Assembly (NCBI GenBank): GCA_044226685.1
Contig: JBGAGP010000002.1
Span: 1-64,000, forward strand
Source of the DNA: Dongia_A sp044226685
Lineage (GTDB): Bacteria > Pseudomonadota > Alphaproteobacteria > Dongiales > Dongiaceae
Length of the DNA stretch: 64,000 nt
Direction: 5' to 3'
Shown: piece after piece, positions 42,649-51,372 of the stretch
Numbering within the stretch: the first letter of the stretch is position 1
Layout: the number at the start of each line of letters is the position of its first letter
Translations under genes and position numbers: made by a program
Notes under the pieces: generated by a model
Told to the model about the DNA's origin: nothing
What the model saw: only the letters and a program-made list of their open reading frames with translations
Databases searched by the model: none

Positions 42649-43224
42649 ATGAACACGCAGACGCCGATCGGCCCCTATGTGCGGCCGGCCATGGCCGACG
42701 ATGCCGAGGGCATCGCCAAGGTGCATGTGCGTGGGTGGCAGGAAGCCTATGCCGGCCTGCTGCCGCAGGAGGTGCTCGACCGCCAATCGGTGGCGCGGCG
42801 GATGCGCGAATGGACAGAGCACCTGAAGGAGCCGCCGGGCCGGCGCTGGACCTTTGTGGCGATCGACCCGGCGCAGGGCGTGGTCGGCTTCGCCGGCGCG
42901 CATCGCGCCAGGCCGTCGCTTTGCGGCCCGGCCTTCAAGATCACCGTGCTCTATATCCTGCAGTCGCATCTGCGCCGGGGGCTGGGCCGGCAATTGATGC
43001 ACGCTTTGGCGAAGGCCCTGGCGGAGGCGGGACCGGGGCCCGTCGCCCTGTGGTCGCTGGCCAGCAACCGCCCGGCGCGCGCCTTCTACGCGGCCATCGG
43101 CGGGCGGCTGAATGCGATCCTGGCCGAGCGGCAGGGCAGCGCGCGGGTGACCCTGGCCGGCTATCGCTGGCGCAGCGCGGCGGAGCTGGCCGAGCGGACC
43201 GCCCCGGGCCAGGCGGCTACATGA
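42649..43224 (+). CDS. GNAT-family N-acetyltransferase
   Basis: A 191-residue acetyltransferase. RPAMADDAEGIAKVHVRGWQEAYAGLLP at the N-terminus and the acetyl-CoA loop region LQSHLRRGLGRQLMHAL (R/Q-x-x-G-x-G/A type) identify the fold; a C-terminal SLASNRPARAFYAAIGG completes it. Substrate unknown. ATG lies 4 bases after the methyltransferase stop, so the two are probably coexpressed. Confidence 0.85.
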   Translation: MNTQTPIGPYVRPAMADDAEGIAKVHVRGWQEAYAGLLPQEVLDRQSVARRMREWTEHLKEPPGRRWTFVAIDPAQGVVGFAGAHRARPSLCGPAFKITVLYILQSHLRRGLGRQLMHALAKALAEAGPGPVALWSLASNRPARAFYAAIGGRLNAILAERQGSARVTLAGYRWRSAAELAERTAPGQAAT

Positions 43225-43352
43225 GGAAATCTCACGGGGCCGGCGACCATTTGGCTTGTTGCCCGGCCGGGAGCGGCTTGGCAGAGTCCGCCCGGTGCGC
43301 GGGCTAGACTCCGCGCTTTCGGTTTTTCCTTGTTCTCCAGGGGTTTCGTCTC

Positions 43353-45767
43353 ATGAAATCGCATGTGCGCGTGGCGGTGATCGGCGGCGGCGTGGTGGGC
43401 GTCAGCGTGCTCTACCACCTGACCAAGCTGGGCTGGACCGACGTGGCGCTGATCGAGCGCTCGGAGCTGACCTCCGGCTCCACCTGGCACGCGGCCGGCG
43501 GCATGCACACCATCAACGGCGACACCAACATGTCGGCGCTGCAGGCCTATACGGTGCGGCTCTATGACGAGCTGGAAAAGGAATCCGGGCAGGCCTGCGG
43601 CATCCACCGGGTGGGCTGCCTCTATCTCGCCGCCGACGAGACCTGCATGGATTATTTCCGCCTGGAGCGCGGCCGCGCCCGGCATCTCGGCCTCGATCTC
43701 GACTTCGTCTCCATCGACGAGGTGAAGAAGATCAACCCGCTGATCGACACGTCGAAATTCATCGGCGCGATGTTCGATCCCAATGACGGCCATGTCGACC
43801 CGTCCAGCGTCACCAACGCCTATGCCAAGGCGGCGAAGGCGAAGGGCGCGGAGATCTATCTGCGCAATCCGGTGCTCGAGCTGAAACAGACCGCCAAGGG
43901 CGGCTGGCTGGTGGTCACCAAGGACGGCACCATCGAGGCCGATTACGTGGTCAACGCCGCCGGCCTGTGGGCGCGCGAAGTCGGCAAGCTGGCGGGCGTC
44001 GACCTGCCCATCATCCCGATGGAGCATCAGTATATCGTCACCAACGACATCCCGGCGGTGGCGGCGCTCGGCAAAGAGATTCCCATGTCGATCGATTTCG
44101 ACGGCGAATCCTACCTGCGCCAGGAGGGCAAGGGCCTGCTGATCGGCACCTACGAGCACGATTGCCTGCATTGGGCGGTCAAGGGCACGCCGCAGGATTT
44201 CGCCCATGAGCTGCTGCCCAACGACGTCGACCGCATCTGGAGCGCCCTCGAAGTGGCGATGGAGCGCTATCCCTGCCTCGTCGATGGCGGCATCAAGCGC
44301 GTCATCAACGGCGGCATGGTGTTCTCGCCCGACGGCAATCCGATCATCGGCCCGGTGCGCGGGCTCTCCAATTATTTCCTCGCCTGCGGTGTCATGGCGG
44401 GCTTCAGCCAGGGCGGCGGCGTCGGCCTGGCGGTGGCGCAATGGATCGTCGAGGGCGAGGCGGGGATGGACGTCTTCGCCATGGACGTCGCCCGCTATGG
44501 CGTGCACGCCGATGCCGATTTCGTGCTGGAAAAGACCACGGAGAATTATCGCCGCCGCTTCACCATCACCTGCCCGAACGAGGAACTGCCGGCGGCGCGG
44601 CCGCTCAAGACGACGCCGGCCTACGGCGCCTTCACCCAGGCGGGTGCGGCCTTCGGCGCACTCTATGGCTGGGAATATCCGCTGTGGTTCGCCGGCGAAG
44701 GCAAGACCGCCACAGAGGCGCCGACCTTCCGCCGTTCCGAGGCCTTCGAGCGCATCGGCGAAGAGGCGCAGGCGGTGCGCATGGCCGCCGGCCTGTTCGA
44801 AAGCTCCTGCTATGCCAAGTTCGAAGTGACCGGCGCGGGCGCGACCGCTTTCCTCGACCGGATCAGCAGCAACGCATTGCCCAAGGCGGACGGCAAGACG
44901 GCGCTGGCGCCGCTGCTCACGCCGAAGGGCCAGGTGTTCGGCGACCTCACGGTGACCCGCCTCGCCGCCGACCGCTACCTGATGATCGGCTCGCCCACCG
45001 CCATCGTCTACTACCAGCGCTGGTTCGACCGCTATCGCGGCGGCGACGTGGCGATCCGCGACGTGACGGCGGAGTTGACCGGCTTCTCGCTCACCGGGCC
45101 GAAGGCGCGCGCGGTCCTGGCCGATCTGGTGACCGAGGACATCTCGCACCAGGCCTTTCCGTTCCTCTCGGCCCGCAGGATGAAGGTCGGCCTTGCCGAC
45201 GCGCTGGTGATCCGCGTCAGCTTCACCGGCGAACTTGGCTACGAGATCTACACCGCGCCGGAATTCCAGGTGCATGTGCTGCAGCGCCTGCGCGAAGCCG
45301 GCAAGGCGCATGGCCTCAGGTTCTGCGGCATGCGCGCGCTCAACGCCCTGCGCCTGGAGAAAGGCTACGGTTCCTGGGGCCGCGAGTTCAGCGTCGACTA
45401 CACGCCGGCGGAAGCGGGGCTCGGCCGCTTCGTGCGCCTGGACAAGGGCGATTTCATCGGCCGTGACGCGGCGAAGGCGATCCTGGCCGCGGAGCCGAAG
45501 CGCCGCCTCACCGTCTTCGCGCTGGATGCCGGCAAGATCGACCCGATGGGCAACGAGCCGGTGCTGGCCAATGGCGAAGTGGTCGGCCGCCTGACCTCCG
45601 GCGGCTTCGGCTACCATGTCGGCCACGCCATCGGCCTCGGCTACATCAAGCGCGAGGTGGCCGACGGCGCCAACCAGGTCGAGATCGAGATCCTCGGCGA
45701 GCGGCGCACCGCCCGCATCCTCAAGGACGCGCCCTACGACGCCGAGGGCAAGCGGCTGCGGATGTAG
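43353..45767 (+). CDS. FAD-GcvT oxidoreductase 3 (dimethylglycine/sarcosine dehydrogenase-like)
   Basis: An 804-residue paralogue of the 34558 and 38080 products. The DAO domain has GGGVVG (11-16) and STWHAAG with H46; the GcvT domain carries FGDLTVTRLA, FTGELGYEIY and RLEKGYGSWGREF. It is the most diverged of the three: HAAGGMHT replaces HAAGLVGQ, and the RGGIECDL segment is missing. It likely acts on a different N-methyl substrate such as sarcosine. It starts 128 bases after the GNAT gene, with no perfect promoter seen. Confidence 0.87.
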   Translation: MKSHVRVAVIGGGVVGVSVLYHLTKLGWTDVALIERSELTSGSTWHAAGGMHTINGDTNMSALQAYTVRLYDELEKESGQACGIHRVGCLYLAADETCMDYFRLERGRARHLGLDLDFVSIDEVKKINPLIDTSKFIGAMFDPNDGHVDPSSVTNAYAKAAKAKGAEIYLRNPVLELKQTAKGGWLVVTKDGTIEADYVVNAAGLWAREVGKLAGVDLPIIPMEHQYIVTNDIPAVAALGKEIPMSIDFDGESYLRQEGKGLLIGTYEHDCLHWAVKGTPQDFAHELLPNDVDRIWSALEVAMERYPCLVDGGIKRVINGGMVFSPDGNPIIGPVRGLSNYFLACGVMAGFSQGGGVGLAVAQWIVEGEAGMDVFAMDVARYGVHADADFVLEKTTENYRRRFTITCPNEELPAARPLKTTPAYGAFTQAGAAFGALYGWEYPLWFAGEGKTATEAPTFRRSEAFERIGEEAQAVRMAAGLFESSCYAKFEVTGAGATAFLDRISSNALPKADGKTALAPLLTPKGQVFGDLTVTRLAADRYLMIGSPTAIVYYQRWFDRYRGGDVAIRDVTAELTGFSLTGPKARAVLADLVTEDISHQAFPFLSARRMKVGLADALVIRVSFTGELGYEIYTAPEFQVHVLQRLREAGKAHGLRFCGMRALNALRLEKGYGSWGREFSVDYTPAEAGLGRFVRLDKGDFIGRDAAKAILAAEPKRRLTVFALDAGKIDPMGNEPVLANGEVVGRLTSGGFGYHVGHAIGLGYIKREVADGANQVEIEILGERRTARILKDAPYDAEGKRLRM

Positions 45768-45783
45768 GACCGCACTCTCTGGA

Positions 45784-45875
45784 CGTCATCACCGGGCTTG
45801 TCCCGGTGATCCATGTGGCGCCCAGACATGCATCGGCAGGGCATGGGTTGCCGGGACAAGCCCGGCAATGACGAA
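45784..45875. repeat. Dispersed palindromic repeat, copy 4
   Basis: GTCATCACCGGGCTTGTCCC (45785 on) is mirrored by GGGACAAGCCCGGCAATGAC (45852 on). It lies between the convergent ends of oxidoreductase 3 and the histidine kinase and could terminate both. Confidence 0.85.
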
Positions 45876-45899
45876 AGGGTTAGTCGCTGGAACTGGCTG

Positions 45900-47885
45900 C
45901 TACAGCGATCCCAGCAGCCGCTTCAGGTCCTCGTCGCCGTTGTCCTCTGCGCCGGAGCTGTTGTCCGGCACCATCTGCAAGTCGGCGCGGCGGATCGGCG
46001 CGGCGTCGGTGGCGATGGAGCGGCGCAGCGCCAGGGTGAGGCGGTCGGGGTCGATCGGCTTGGCCACGTAGTCGTTCATGCCGAGGCCCAGGTAGCGTTC
46101 CTCGTCGCCCGCCATGGCGTTGGCGGTCAGCGCGATGATCGGCAGATGCACGAAGTGACCGCCAAGGCCGCGGATCGCCTGCGTCGCCTCGACGCCGTCC
46201 AGCACCGGCATCTGGATATCCATCAGGACGCCGTCGAAATCCTGCACCTGCACCGCCTTGATCGCTTCCATGCCGTCCCTGGCGATTTCGCAATCGTGCC
46301 CGGCGCTGCGCAGCATCGCGGCGATGACGACCTGGTTGATCTGGTTATCCTCGACCACCAGGAGGTTGAGCCGCCGCTCGCCCGGCAGGGCCAGCAGGCG
46401 CGAGCGGGAATGCACTTCCGGCATCGGCAGGATGGCCTCGTCGGCGCGCGGCAGATCCAGCACCACCCAGAAATTGGCGCCCTGGCCCGGCGCGCTGTCG
46501 ACGCCGACCTGACCGCCCATCAGCTGCGCCAGTTCGCGGCAGATGGCGAGGCCGAGGCCGGTGCCGCCGTAGCGGCGGGTGTTCGAGTTGTCGAGCTGGC
46601 TGAACTTCTGGAACAGCCGCGGCATGGTCTCGGACGGGATGCCGATCCCGGTGTCGGCGACGTTCATCCGCAGCCGGAACAAGCCGTCGGCCATGGCCTG
46701 GCCGGCGAGGGTCACGGTGATGGTGCCGCGCTCGGTGAACTTGATGGCATTGCCGAGAAAGTTGGCGACGATCTGGCCGATGCGGTTGGCGTCGCCCATC
46801 AGCACCTGCGGCAGGTCCGGCGCGATGTGGCTGGTGAGGACCAGGCCCTTGTTCAGCGCCGAGGGTCGCCACAGCGCCAGCATCTCTTCCAGCATGCGCC
46901 GCGGCGAGAACGGCGCCACGTCGAGCTCGAGCCGCCCGGCCTCGATCTTGGAGATGTCGAGGATGTCGTTGAGGATGTTGAGCAGGCTGGACGCGGCATT
47001 GGCCAGCGTGGTGAGCTTTTCGCGCTGCTCCGCCTGCAGCCGCGTGGTCATCAGCACATGCACCATGCCGATGATGCCGTTCATCGGGGTGCGGATCTCG
47101 TGGCTCATCGAGGCGAGGAACTCGGACTTGATGCGGTTGGCGGATTCCGCCGCGTCGCGCGCCTTCAAGAGGTCGTGGTTGAGCGCGACCAGCTCGTCCG
47201 AGCGGCGGCGCAGCGCCAGTTCGGCGTTGCGCCGCTCGATGGCGTGGTCGCGGAACACCGCCAGCGCCTGCGCCATGCGGCCGACTTCGTCGTTGCGGGA
47301 GACATAGGGAATCTGCCCGGCAAGCTGGCCGGTGGCGAAGCGCTGCATCAGGTCGGTCATGCGCTCCAGCGGTCGGGCCAGGAAGTGCAGGGCGGCGAAG
47401 ACGGCGCTGAGCAGGGCAAGGCCGAGCGCGCCGAAAGTGATCAGGATCTCGTGCAGATGGCGCTCGGCCGCGTCACTCACCACCTTGCGCGACAGGCGCA
47501 CCAGGATCCAGGCGATCTCCTTGCCGTTGACGATGATGCGCGCCTTGCCCTCCGCATGCGGGCCGTCGGCGATGTGGTTGAACACGGCGACGAATTCCGG
47601 GCCGTTGGTCTCCCACACCACCGCGCGCTGGAAGCCCTCGACCACCTTCAGCGCCTCGAGCTGCGCCTTGGCGTTCTCCTTGTCGAACTCCCAGACCGAA
47701 TTGGCGATGGCGCCGGCGTAGAGATTGGCGAGATTCTGGGCGCTGGCGCGCAGCTCGTTCAGCCGCTCCACCCGGAAGCGCTCCATCTCGTAGGACATGA
47801 ACGCGCCAAGGATCGCCAGCACTGCGATCGACAGCGCGACGACGATTTTGACCCGAAGTCCCAGAGCGGGGAGATTCCGCAACAT
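45900..47885 (-). CDS. Hybrid sensor histidine kinase
   Basis: A 661-residue membrane kinase. Helix 1 is at about 11-30, a periplasmic sensor at 31-145, helix 2 at 147-168, HAMP at about 169-222, HisKA with phosphoacceptor H262 (ASMSHEIRTP), HATPase_c with DTGIGIPSE and GGTGLGLAICREL, and a C-terminal receiver domain (VVEDNQINQ, MDIQMPVLDG, conserved Lys in YVAKPID). A separate Hpt or response regulator is expected elsewhere; none adjoins. Start ATG 47885 places helix 1 near the N-terminus; the GTG at 47945 lacks a ribosome-binding site. Signal unknown. Confidence 0.9.
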   Translation of the reverse strand: MLRNLPALGLRVKIVVALSIAVLAILGAFMSYEMERFRVERLNELRASAQNLANLYAGAIANSVWEFDKENAKAQLEALKVVEGFQRAVVWETNGPEFVAVFNHIADGPHAEGKARIIVNGKEIAWILVRLSRKVVSDAAERHLHEILITFGALGLALLSAVFAALHFLARPLERMTDLMQRFATGQLAGQIPYVSRNDEVGRMAQALAVFRDHAIERRNAELALRRRSDELVALNHDLLKARDAAESANRIKSEFLASMSHEIRTPMNGIIGMVHVLMTTRLQAEQREKLTTLANAASSLLNILNDILDISKIEAGRLELDVAPFSPRRMLEEMLALWRPSALNKGLVLTSHIAPDLPQVLMGDANRIGQIVANFLGNAIKFTERGTITVTLAGQAMADGLFRLRMNVADTGIGIPSETMPRLFQKFSQLDNSNTRRYGGTGLGLAICRELAQLMGGQVGVDSAPGQGANFWVVLDLPRADEAILPMPEVHSRSRLLALPGERRLNLLVVEDNQINQVVIAAMLRSAGHDCEIARDGMEAIKAVQVQDFDGVLMDIQMPVLDGVEATQAIRGLGGHFVHLPIIALTANAMAGDEERYLGLGMNDYVAKPIDPDRLTLALRRSIATDAAPIRRADLQMVPDNSSGAEDNGDEDLKRLLGSL

Positions 47886-47993
47886 GCGCTCTTTTCTAGC
47901 GCGGCGATGGTTAACATCGGCATAATTGCCTGTGAATATCGACACTTGCGGGCAATGCCGGCGCCGCCCGCGGGTGGGAGGGTCATGCCGGTA

Positions 47994-48022
47994 TTGACTT
48001 CCTTCCTTTATATCGTAATGTC
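47994..48022 (+). promoter_or_regulatory. Candidate promoter of the Rrf2 gene
   Basis: TTGACT at 47994-47999 is followed by an AT-rich TATATCGTAATG stretch without an ideal -10. TATCG occurs twice (48011 and 48023), which could be Rrf2 contact sites for autoregulation. Confidence 0.35.
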
Positions 48023-48043
48023 TATCGACTTAGCGGAGTATGC

Positions 48044-48490
48044 ATGCTTTCGCAGAAGGCCAAATACGCGCTCCACGCGCTGCTCTACCTGGCGGATCAG
48101 CCTGCCGGCGAACCGACTCTGATCGCCGACATCGCCGAGAGTCAGCAGATGCCGCGCAAGTTCCTGGAACTGATTCTCCTGGAGCTGAAGCGCCATGGCC
48201 TGGTGCGCAGCATGCGCGGCAAGCACGGCGGCTACACGCTGGCCAAGCCGGCAGAGAGCATCTCGTTCGGGCAGGTCGTGCGCTACATCGAAGGGCCGCT
48301 GGCGCTGGTGCCCTGCGCCAGCAAGACGGCGTACCGACGCTGCGAGGATTGCCTGAGCGAGGCCGAGTGCCCGATCCGCGACACCATGCGGCGGGCGCGC
48401 GACGCGGTGGCCCGGGTGCTCGACAACGCGACCCTGGCGGACGCGATCCGCCAGCCGCAACAGCGGATCGATATCGGCGCCGGCATCTAG
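48044..48490 (+). CDS. Rrf2-family transcriptional regulator with four C-terminal cysteines
   Basis: A 148-residue Rrf2 winged-helix protein (AKYALHALLYLA start; DNA-binding region IADIAESQQMPRKFLELILLEL; wing GKHGGYTLA). Cysteines C91, C100, C103 and C109 follow, more than the three of IscR and unlike CymR, which has none of these; they could hold an FeS cluster or sense thiols. It lies directly upstream of and codirectional with the sulfate transporter genes, so control of sulfur uptake is likely. Start ATG 48044 is preceded by GCGGAG. Confidence 0.88.
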   Translation: MLSQKAKYALHALLYLADQPAGEPTLIADIAESQQMPRKFLELILLELKRHGLVRSMRGKHGGYTLAKPAESISFGQVVRYIEGPLALVPCASKTAYRRCEDCLSEAECPIRDTMRRARDAVARVLDNATLADAIRQPQQRIDIGAGI

Positions 48491-48583
48491 AAGCAGGAAG
48501 CGGGGAGGCAAGTGTGTCTGTGTGTCTCAATCACTACTAACAAGATAGAGATAATATACAAACACTTTGGAATGGAGCCGAGG
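48491..48583 (+). promoter_or_regulatory. AT-rich leader of the sulfate transporter operon
   Basis: This gap contains GATAAT (48550-48555), a good -10, without a clear -35 at 17 bases. The lack of a -35 would suit activator dependence. The Rrf2 protein encoded upstream may bind here. Confidence 0.35.
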
Positions 48584-49603
48584 ATGGGAAGCAGGATGAA
48601 GACCTTTTTGGCCGCAGCGGCGTTGCTGGTGGGCGCCCTCACCGGGTCGGCCGGGGCCCGCGCGGACAGCGAACTGCTCAATGTCAGCTATGACCCCACG
48701 CGCGAGTTCTACAAGCAATTCAACGCCGCCTTCGCCGCCCATTGGAAGGCCGAGACCGGGGAGGACGTGACCATCGACCAGTCGCATGGCGGCTCGGGCA
48801 AGCAGGCGCGCGCGGTGATCGACGGGCTCGAGGCCGATATCGTGACCCTGGCGCTGGCCTATGACATCGACGCCATCGCCGAGCGTTCCGACCTCATCGC
48901 CAAGGACTGGCAGAAGCGCCTGCCGCACAATTCCTCGCCCTACACCTCGACCATCGTGTTCCTGGTGCGCAAGGGCAACCCGAAGGGCATCAAGGATTGG
49001 GGCGACCTGGTCAAGGGCGACGTCCAGGTGGTCACGCCCAATCCGAAGACCTCGGGCGGTGCGCGCTGGAACTATCTCGCCGCTTGGGCCTACGCGCTGA
49101 AGCAGCCGGGCGGCGACGAGGCCAAGGCGCAGCAATTCGTCGCCGACCTCTACGCCCGGGTTCCGGTGCTCGACACCGGCGCGCGCGGGTCCACCACCAC
49201 CTTCGTCCAGCGTGGCATCGGCGACGTGCTGCTGGCCTGGGAGAACGAGGCCTTCCTGGCGATCGAGGAACTGGGCAAGGACCAGGTCGAGATCGTGGTG
49301 CCCAGCACCAGCATCCTGGCCGAGCCGCCGGTCGCCATCGTCGACAAGAACGTCGACGCCAAGGGCACCCGCAAGGTGGCCGAAGCCTATCTCGCCTATC
49401 TCTATTCACCGGAGGGCCAGGAGATCGCGGCGAAGAACTTCTATCGTCCGACCGATCCGGCGATCGCCGCGAAATACGAATCGGTCTTCCCGAAGATCCC
49501 GCTGGTCACCGTCGACGAGGTGTTCGGCGGCTGGCAGGCGGCACAGGCGAAGCACTTCGCCGATGGCGGCATCTTCGACCAGATCTATCGCCCCGGGCAG
49601 TAA
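48584..49603 (+). CDS. sbp: Sulfate/thiosulfate periplasmic binding protein
   Basis: A 339-residue binding protein with a signal peptide (hydrophobic 8-24, cleavage ARA/DS). NVSYDPTREFYKQFNAAF, DQSHGGSGKQARAV and VTPNPKTSGGARWNYLAAW are hallmark Sbp/CysP segments that bind the oxyanion. Three in-frame ATGs exist (48572, 48584, 48596); 48584 has GGAG at a good distance. First gene of the operon with two permeases and CysA. Confidence 0.92.
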   Translation: MGSRMKTFLAAAALLVGALTGSAGARADSELLNVSYDPTREFYKQFNAAFAAHWKAETGEDVTIDQSHGGSGKQARAVIDGLEADIVTLALAYDIDAIAERSDLIAKDWQKRLPHNSSPYTSTIVFLVRKGNPKGIKDWGDLVKGDVQVVTPNPKTSGGARWNYLAAWAYALKQPGGDEAKAQQFVADLYARVPVLDTGARGSTTTFVQRGIGDVLLAWENEAFLAIEELGKDQVEIVVPSTSILAEPPVAIVDKNVDAKGTRKVAEAYLAYLYSPEGQEIAAKNFYRPTDPAIAAKYESVFPKIPLVTVDEVFGGWQAAQAKHFADGGIFDQIYRPGQ

Positions 49604-49627
49604 CCGCGCGATCCGGGGACCCACCGC

Positions 49628-50479
49628 ATGACCGTAGCAAGCGGTTTCTTCAACGGGTTCAAGCGGCCGAGCGTGCTGCCGGGCTTCGGCCTCACGCTCG
49701 GCTTCGCGCTCGCCTATCTCAGCCTCGTCGTGCTGCTGCCGCTGGCCGCCCTGGTACTGCGGCCGGCGGAGCACGGCCTCGCCGGCTATCTCGGCGCGCT
49801 GTTCGATCCCCGCGTGCTGGCGGCGCTGCGCTTGAGTTTCGGCGGCGCGCTGATCGCCGCCGCGATCAACGCGGTCTTCGGCCTGATCGTCGCCTGGATC
49901 CTGGTGCGCTACGACTTTCCGCTGAAGCGCCTGGTGGATGCCCTGGTCGACCTGCCCTTCGCCCTGCCGACGGCAGTGGCCGGCATCGTGCTCGCCACCA
50001 TCTACAGCCCGAACGGCTGGATCGGCGCGCTGTTCGCGCCGCTGGGCGTCAAGATCGCCTACACCCCGCTCGGCATCCTGGTGGCGCTGACCTTCATCGG
50101 CCTGCCCTTCGTGGTGCGCAGCCTGCAGCCGGTGCTGCAGGACATGGACCGCGAGGTGGAGGAGGCGGCGGTCAGCCTCGGCGCCGGGCGCTGGCTCACT
50201 TTCCGGCTGGTGATCCTGCCGGCGATCCTGCCCGCGCTGCTGACCGGCTTCGCGCTCGCCTTCGCCCGCGCGGTCGGCGAATACGGCTCCGTCATCTTCA
50301 TCGCCGGCAACATGCCGATGGTCTCCGAGATCGCGCCGCTGCTCATCGTCATCAAGCTGGAGCAGTTCGACTATGCGGGTGCCGCCGCCATCGGCGTCAT
50401 CATGCTGGCGGTCTCCTTCGTCATCCTCCTGTTCATCAACCTGGTGCAACGATGGTCGCGCAGACACGAAGAGAATTGA
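49628..50479 (+). CDS. cysT: Sulfate ABC permease CysT (CysU)
   Basis: A 283-residue permease with six helices. LPGFGLTLGFALAYLSLVVLLPL at the N-terminus and the EAA loop EEAAVSLGAGRWLTFRLVILP identify CysT/CysU; FALAFARAVGEYGSVIFIAGN follows. It pairs with CysW. ATG 49628 lies 24 bases after the binding-protein stop. Confidence 0.92.
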   Translation: MTVASGFFNGFKRPSVLPGFGLTLGFALAYLSLVVLLPLAALVLRPAEHGLAGYLGALFDPRVLAALRLSFGGALIAAAINAVFGLIVAWILVRYDFPLKRLVDALVDLPFALPTAVAGIVLATIYSPNGWIGALFAPLGVKIAYTPLGILVALTFIGLPFVVRSLQPVLQDMDREVEEAAVSLGAGRWLTFRLVILPAILPALLTGFALAFARAVGEYGSVIFIAGNMPMVSEIAPLLIVIKLEQFDYAGAAAIGVIMLAVSFVILLFINLVQRWSRRHEEN

Positions 50480-50481
50480 CC

Positions 50482-51360
50482 ATGCTGCCGGGAACGGCGG
50501 CGCCGTTTGCCGCGGCGCGCGTGCGGCGGGCGACCACCGAATCGGCACCGGTGCGCTGGCTGCTGATCGCCCTCGGCCTCGGCTTCATCCTGCTGGTGCT
50601 GGTGCTGCCGTTGGTCTCGGTGTTCGTCGAGGCGCTCCGCGGCGGCGTCGACGCGTTCCTCGGCGCGGTCGGCGAGGGCGATACGCTGGCGGCGATCCGC
50701 CTGACGCTTCTGGTGGCGGGCATCGCGGTGCCCTGCAACCTCGTCTTCGGCCTTGCCGCCGCCTGGGCTATCGCCAAGTTCGATTTCCGCGGCAAGAGCC
50801 TGCTGATCACGCTGATCGACCTGCCGTTCTCGGTCTCGCCGGTGATCTCCGGCCTGATCTACGTGCTGCTCTACGGCGCCAATGGCTGGTTCGGCCCGTT
50901 GCTCAAGGAATGGGACATCAAGATCATCTTCAACGTCACTGGCCTGGTGCTGGCGACGATCTTCGTCACCTTCCCCTTCATCGCCCGCGAGCTGATCCCG
51001 CTGATGCAGGAACAGGGCAGGGACGAGGAGGAGGCGGCGATCTCGCTCGGCGCCAATGGCTGGCGCACCTTCCTCTACGTCACCCTGCCCAATGTCGCCT
51101 GGGGCCTGCTCTACGGCGTGCTGCTGTGCAACGCGCGCGCGATGGGCGAATTCGGCGCGGTGTCGGTGGTATCGGGGCATATCCGCGGCCTCACCAACAC
51201 CATGCCGTTGCATGTCGAGATTCTCTACAACGAGTACGATTTCATCGGCGCCTTCGCCGTGGCCTCACTGCTGGCCTTCCTGGCGATCGTGACTCTGGTG
51301 GCGAAGTCGCTGCTGGAATGGCGCTATGGTGACCGGCTCGCCGCCGGCAGACGGCATTGA
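50482..51360 (+). CDS. cysW: Sulfate ABC permease CysW
   Basis: A 292-residue partner permease with the EAA loop EEEAAISLGANGWRTFLYVTLPN and the CysW-specific GAVSVVSGHIRGLTNTMPLHVEILYNEY ending (by recognition). ATG 50482, 2 bases after the cysT stop, has AGAG upstream; ATG 50452 inside cysT is an alternative. The much longer open frame upstream overlaps other genes and is not real. Confidence 0.92.
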   Translation: MLPGTAAPFAAARVRRATTESAPVRWLLIALGLGFILLVLVLPLVSVFVEALRGGVDAFLGAVGEGDTLAAIRLTLLVAGIAVPCNLVFGLAAAWAIAKFDFRGKSLLITLIDLPFSVSPVISGLIYVLLYGANGWFGPLLKEWDIKIIFNVTGLVLATIFVTFPFIARELIPLMQEQGRDEEEAAISLGANGWRTFLYVTLPNVAWGLLYGVLLCNARAMGEFGAVSVVSGHIRGLTNTMPLHVEILYNEYDFIGAFAVASLLAFLAIVTLVAKSLLEWRYGDRLAAGRRH

Positions 51361-51372
51361 GGGAGACAACAG

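Noticed and set aside
34558..45767. DMSP demethylase (DmdA) genes
   Set aside because: DmdA consists of the GcvT part only; these proteins have a full N-terminal FAD domain with the STWHAAG motif.
48997..50481. Long in-frame extension upstream of cysW
   Set aside because: It runs through the binding-protein and cysT genes in another frame and lacks any domain; cysW starts at 50482 or 50452.
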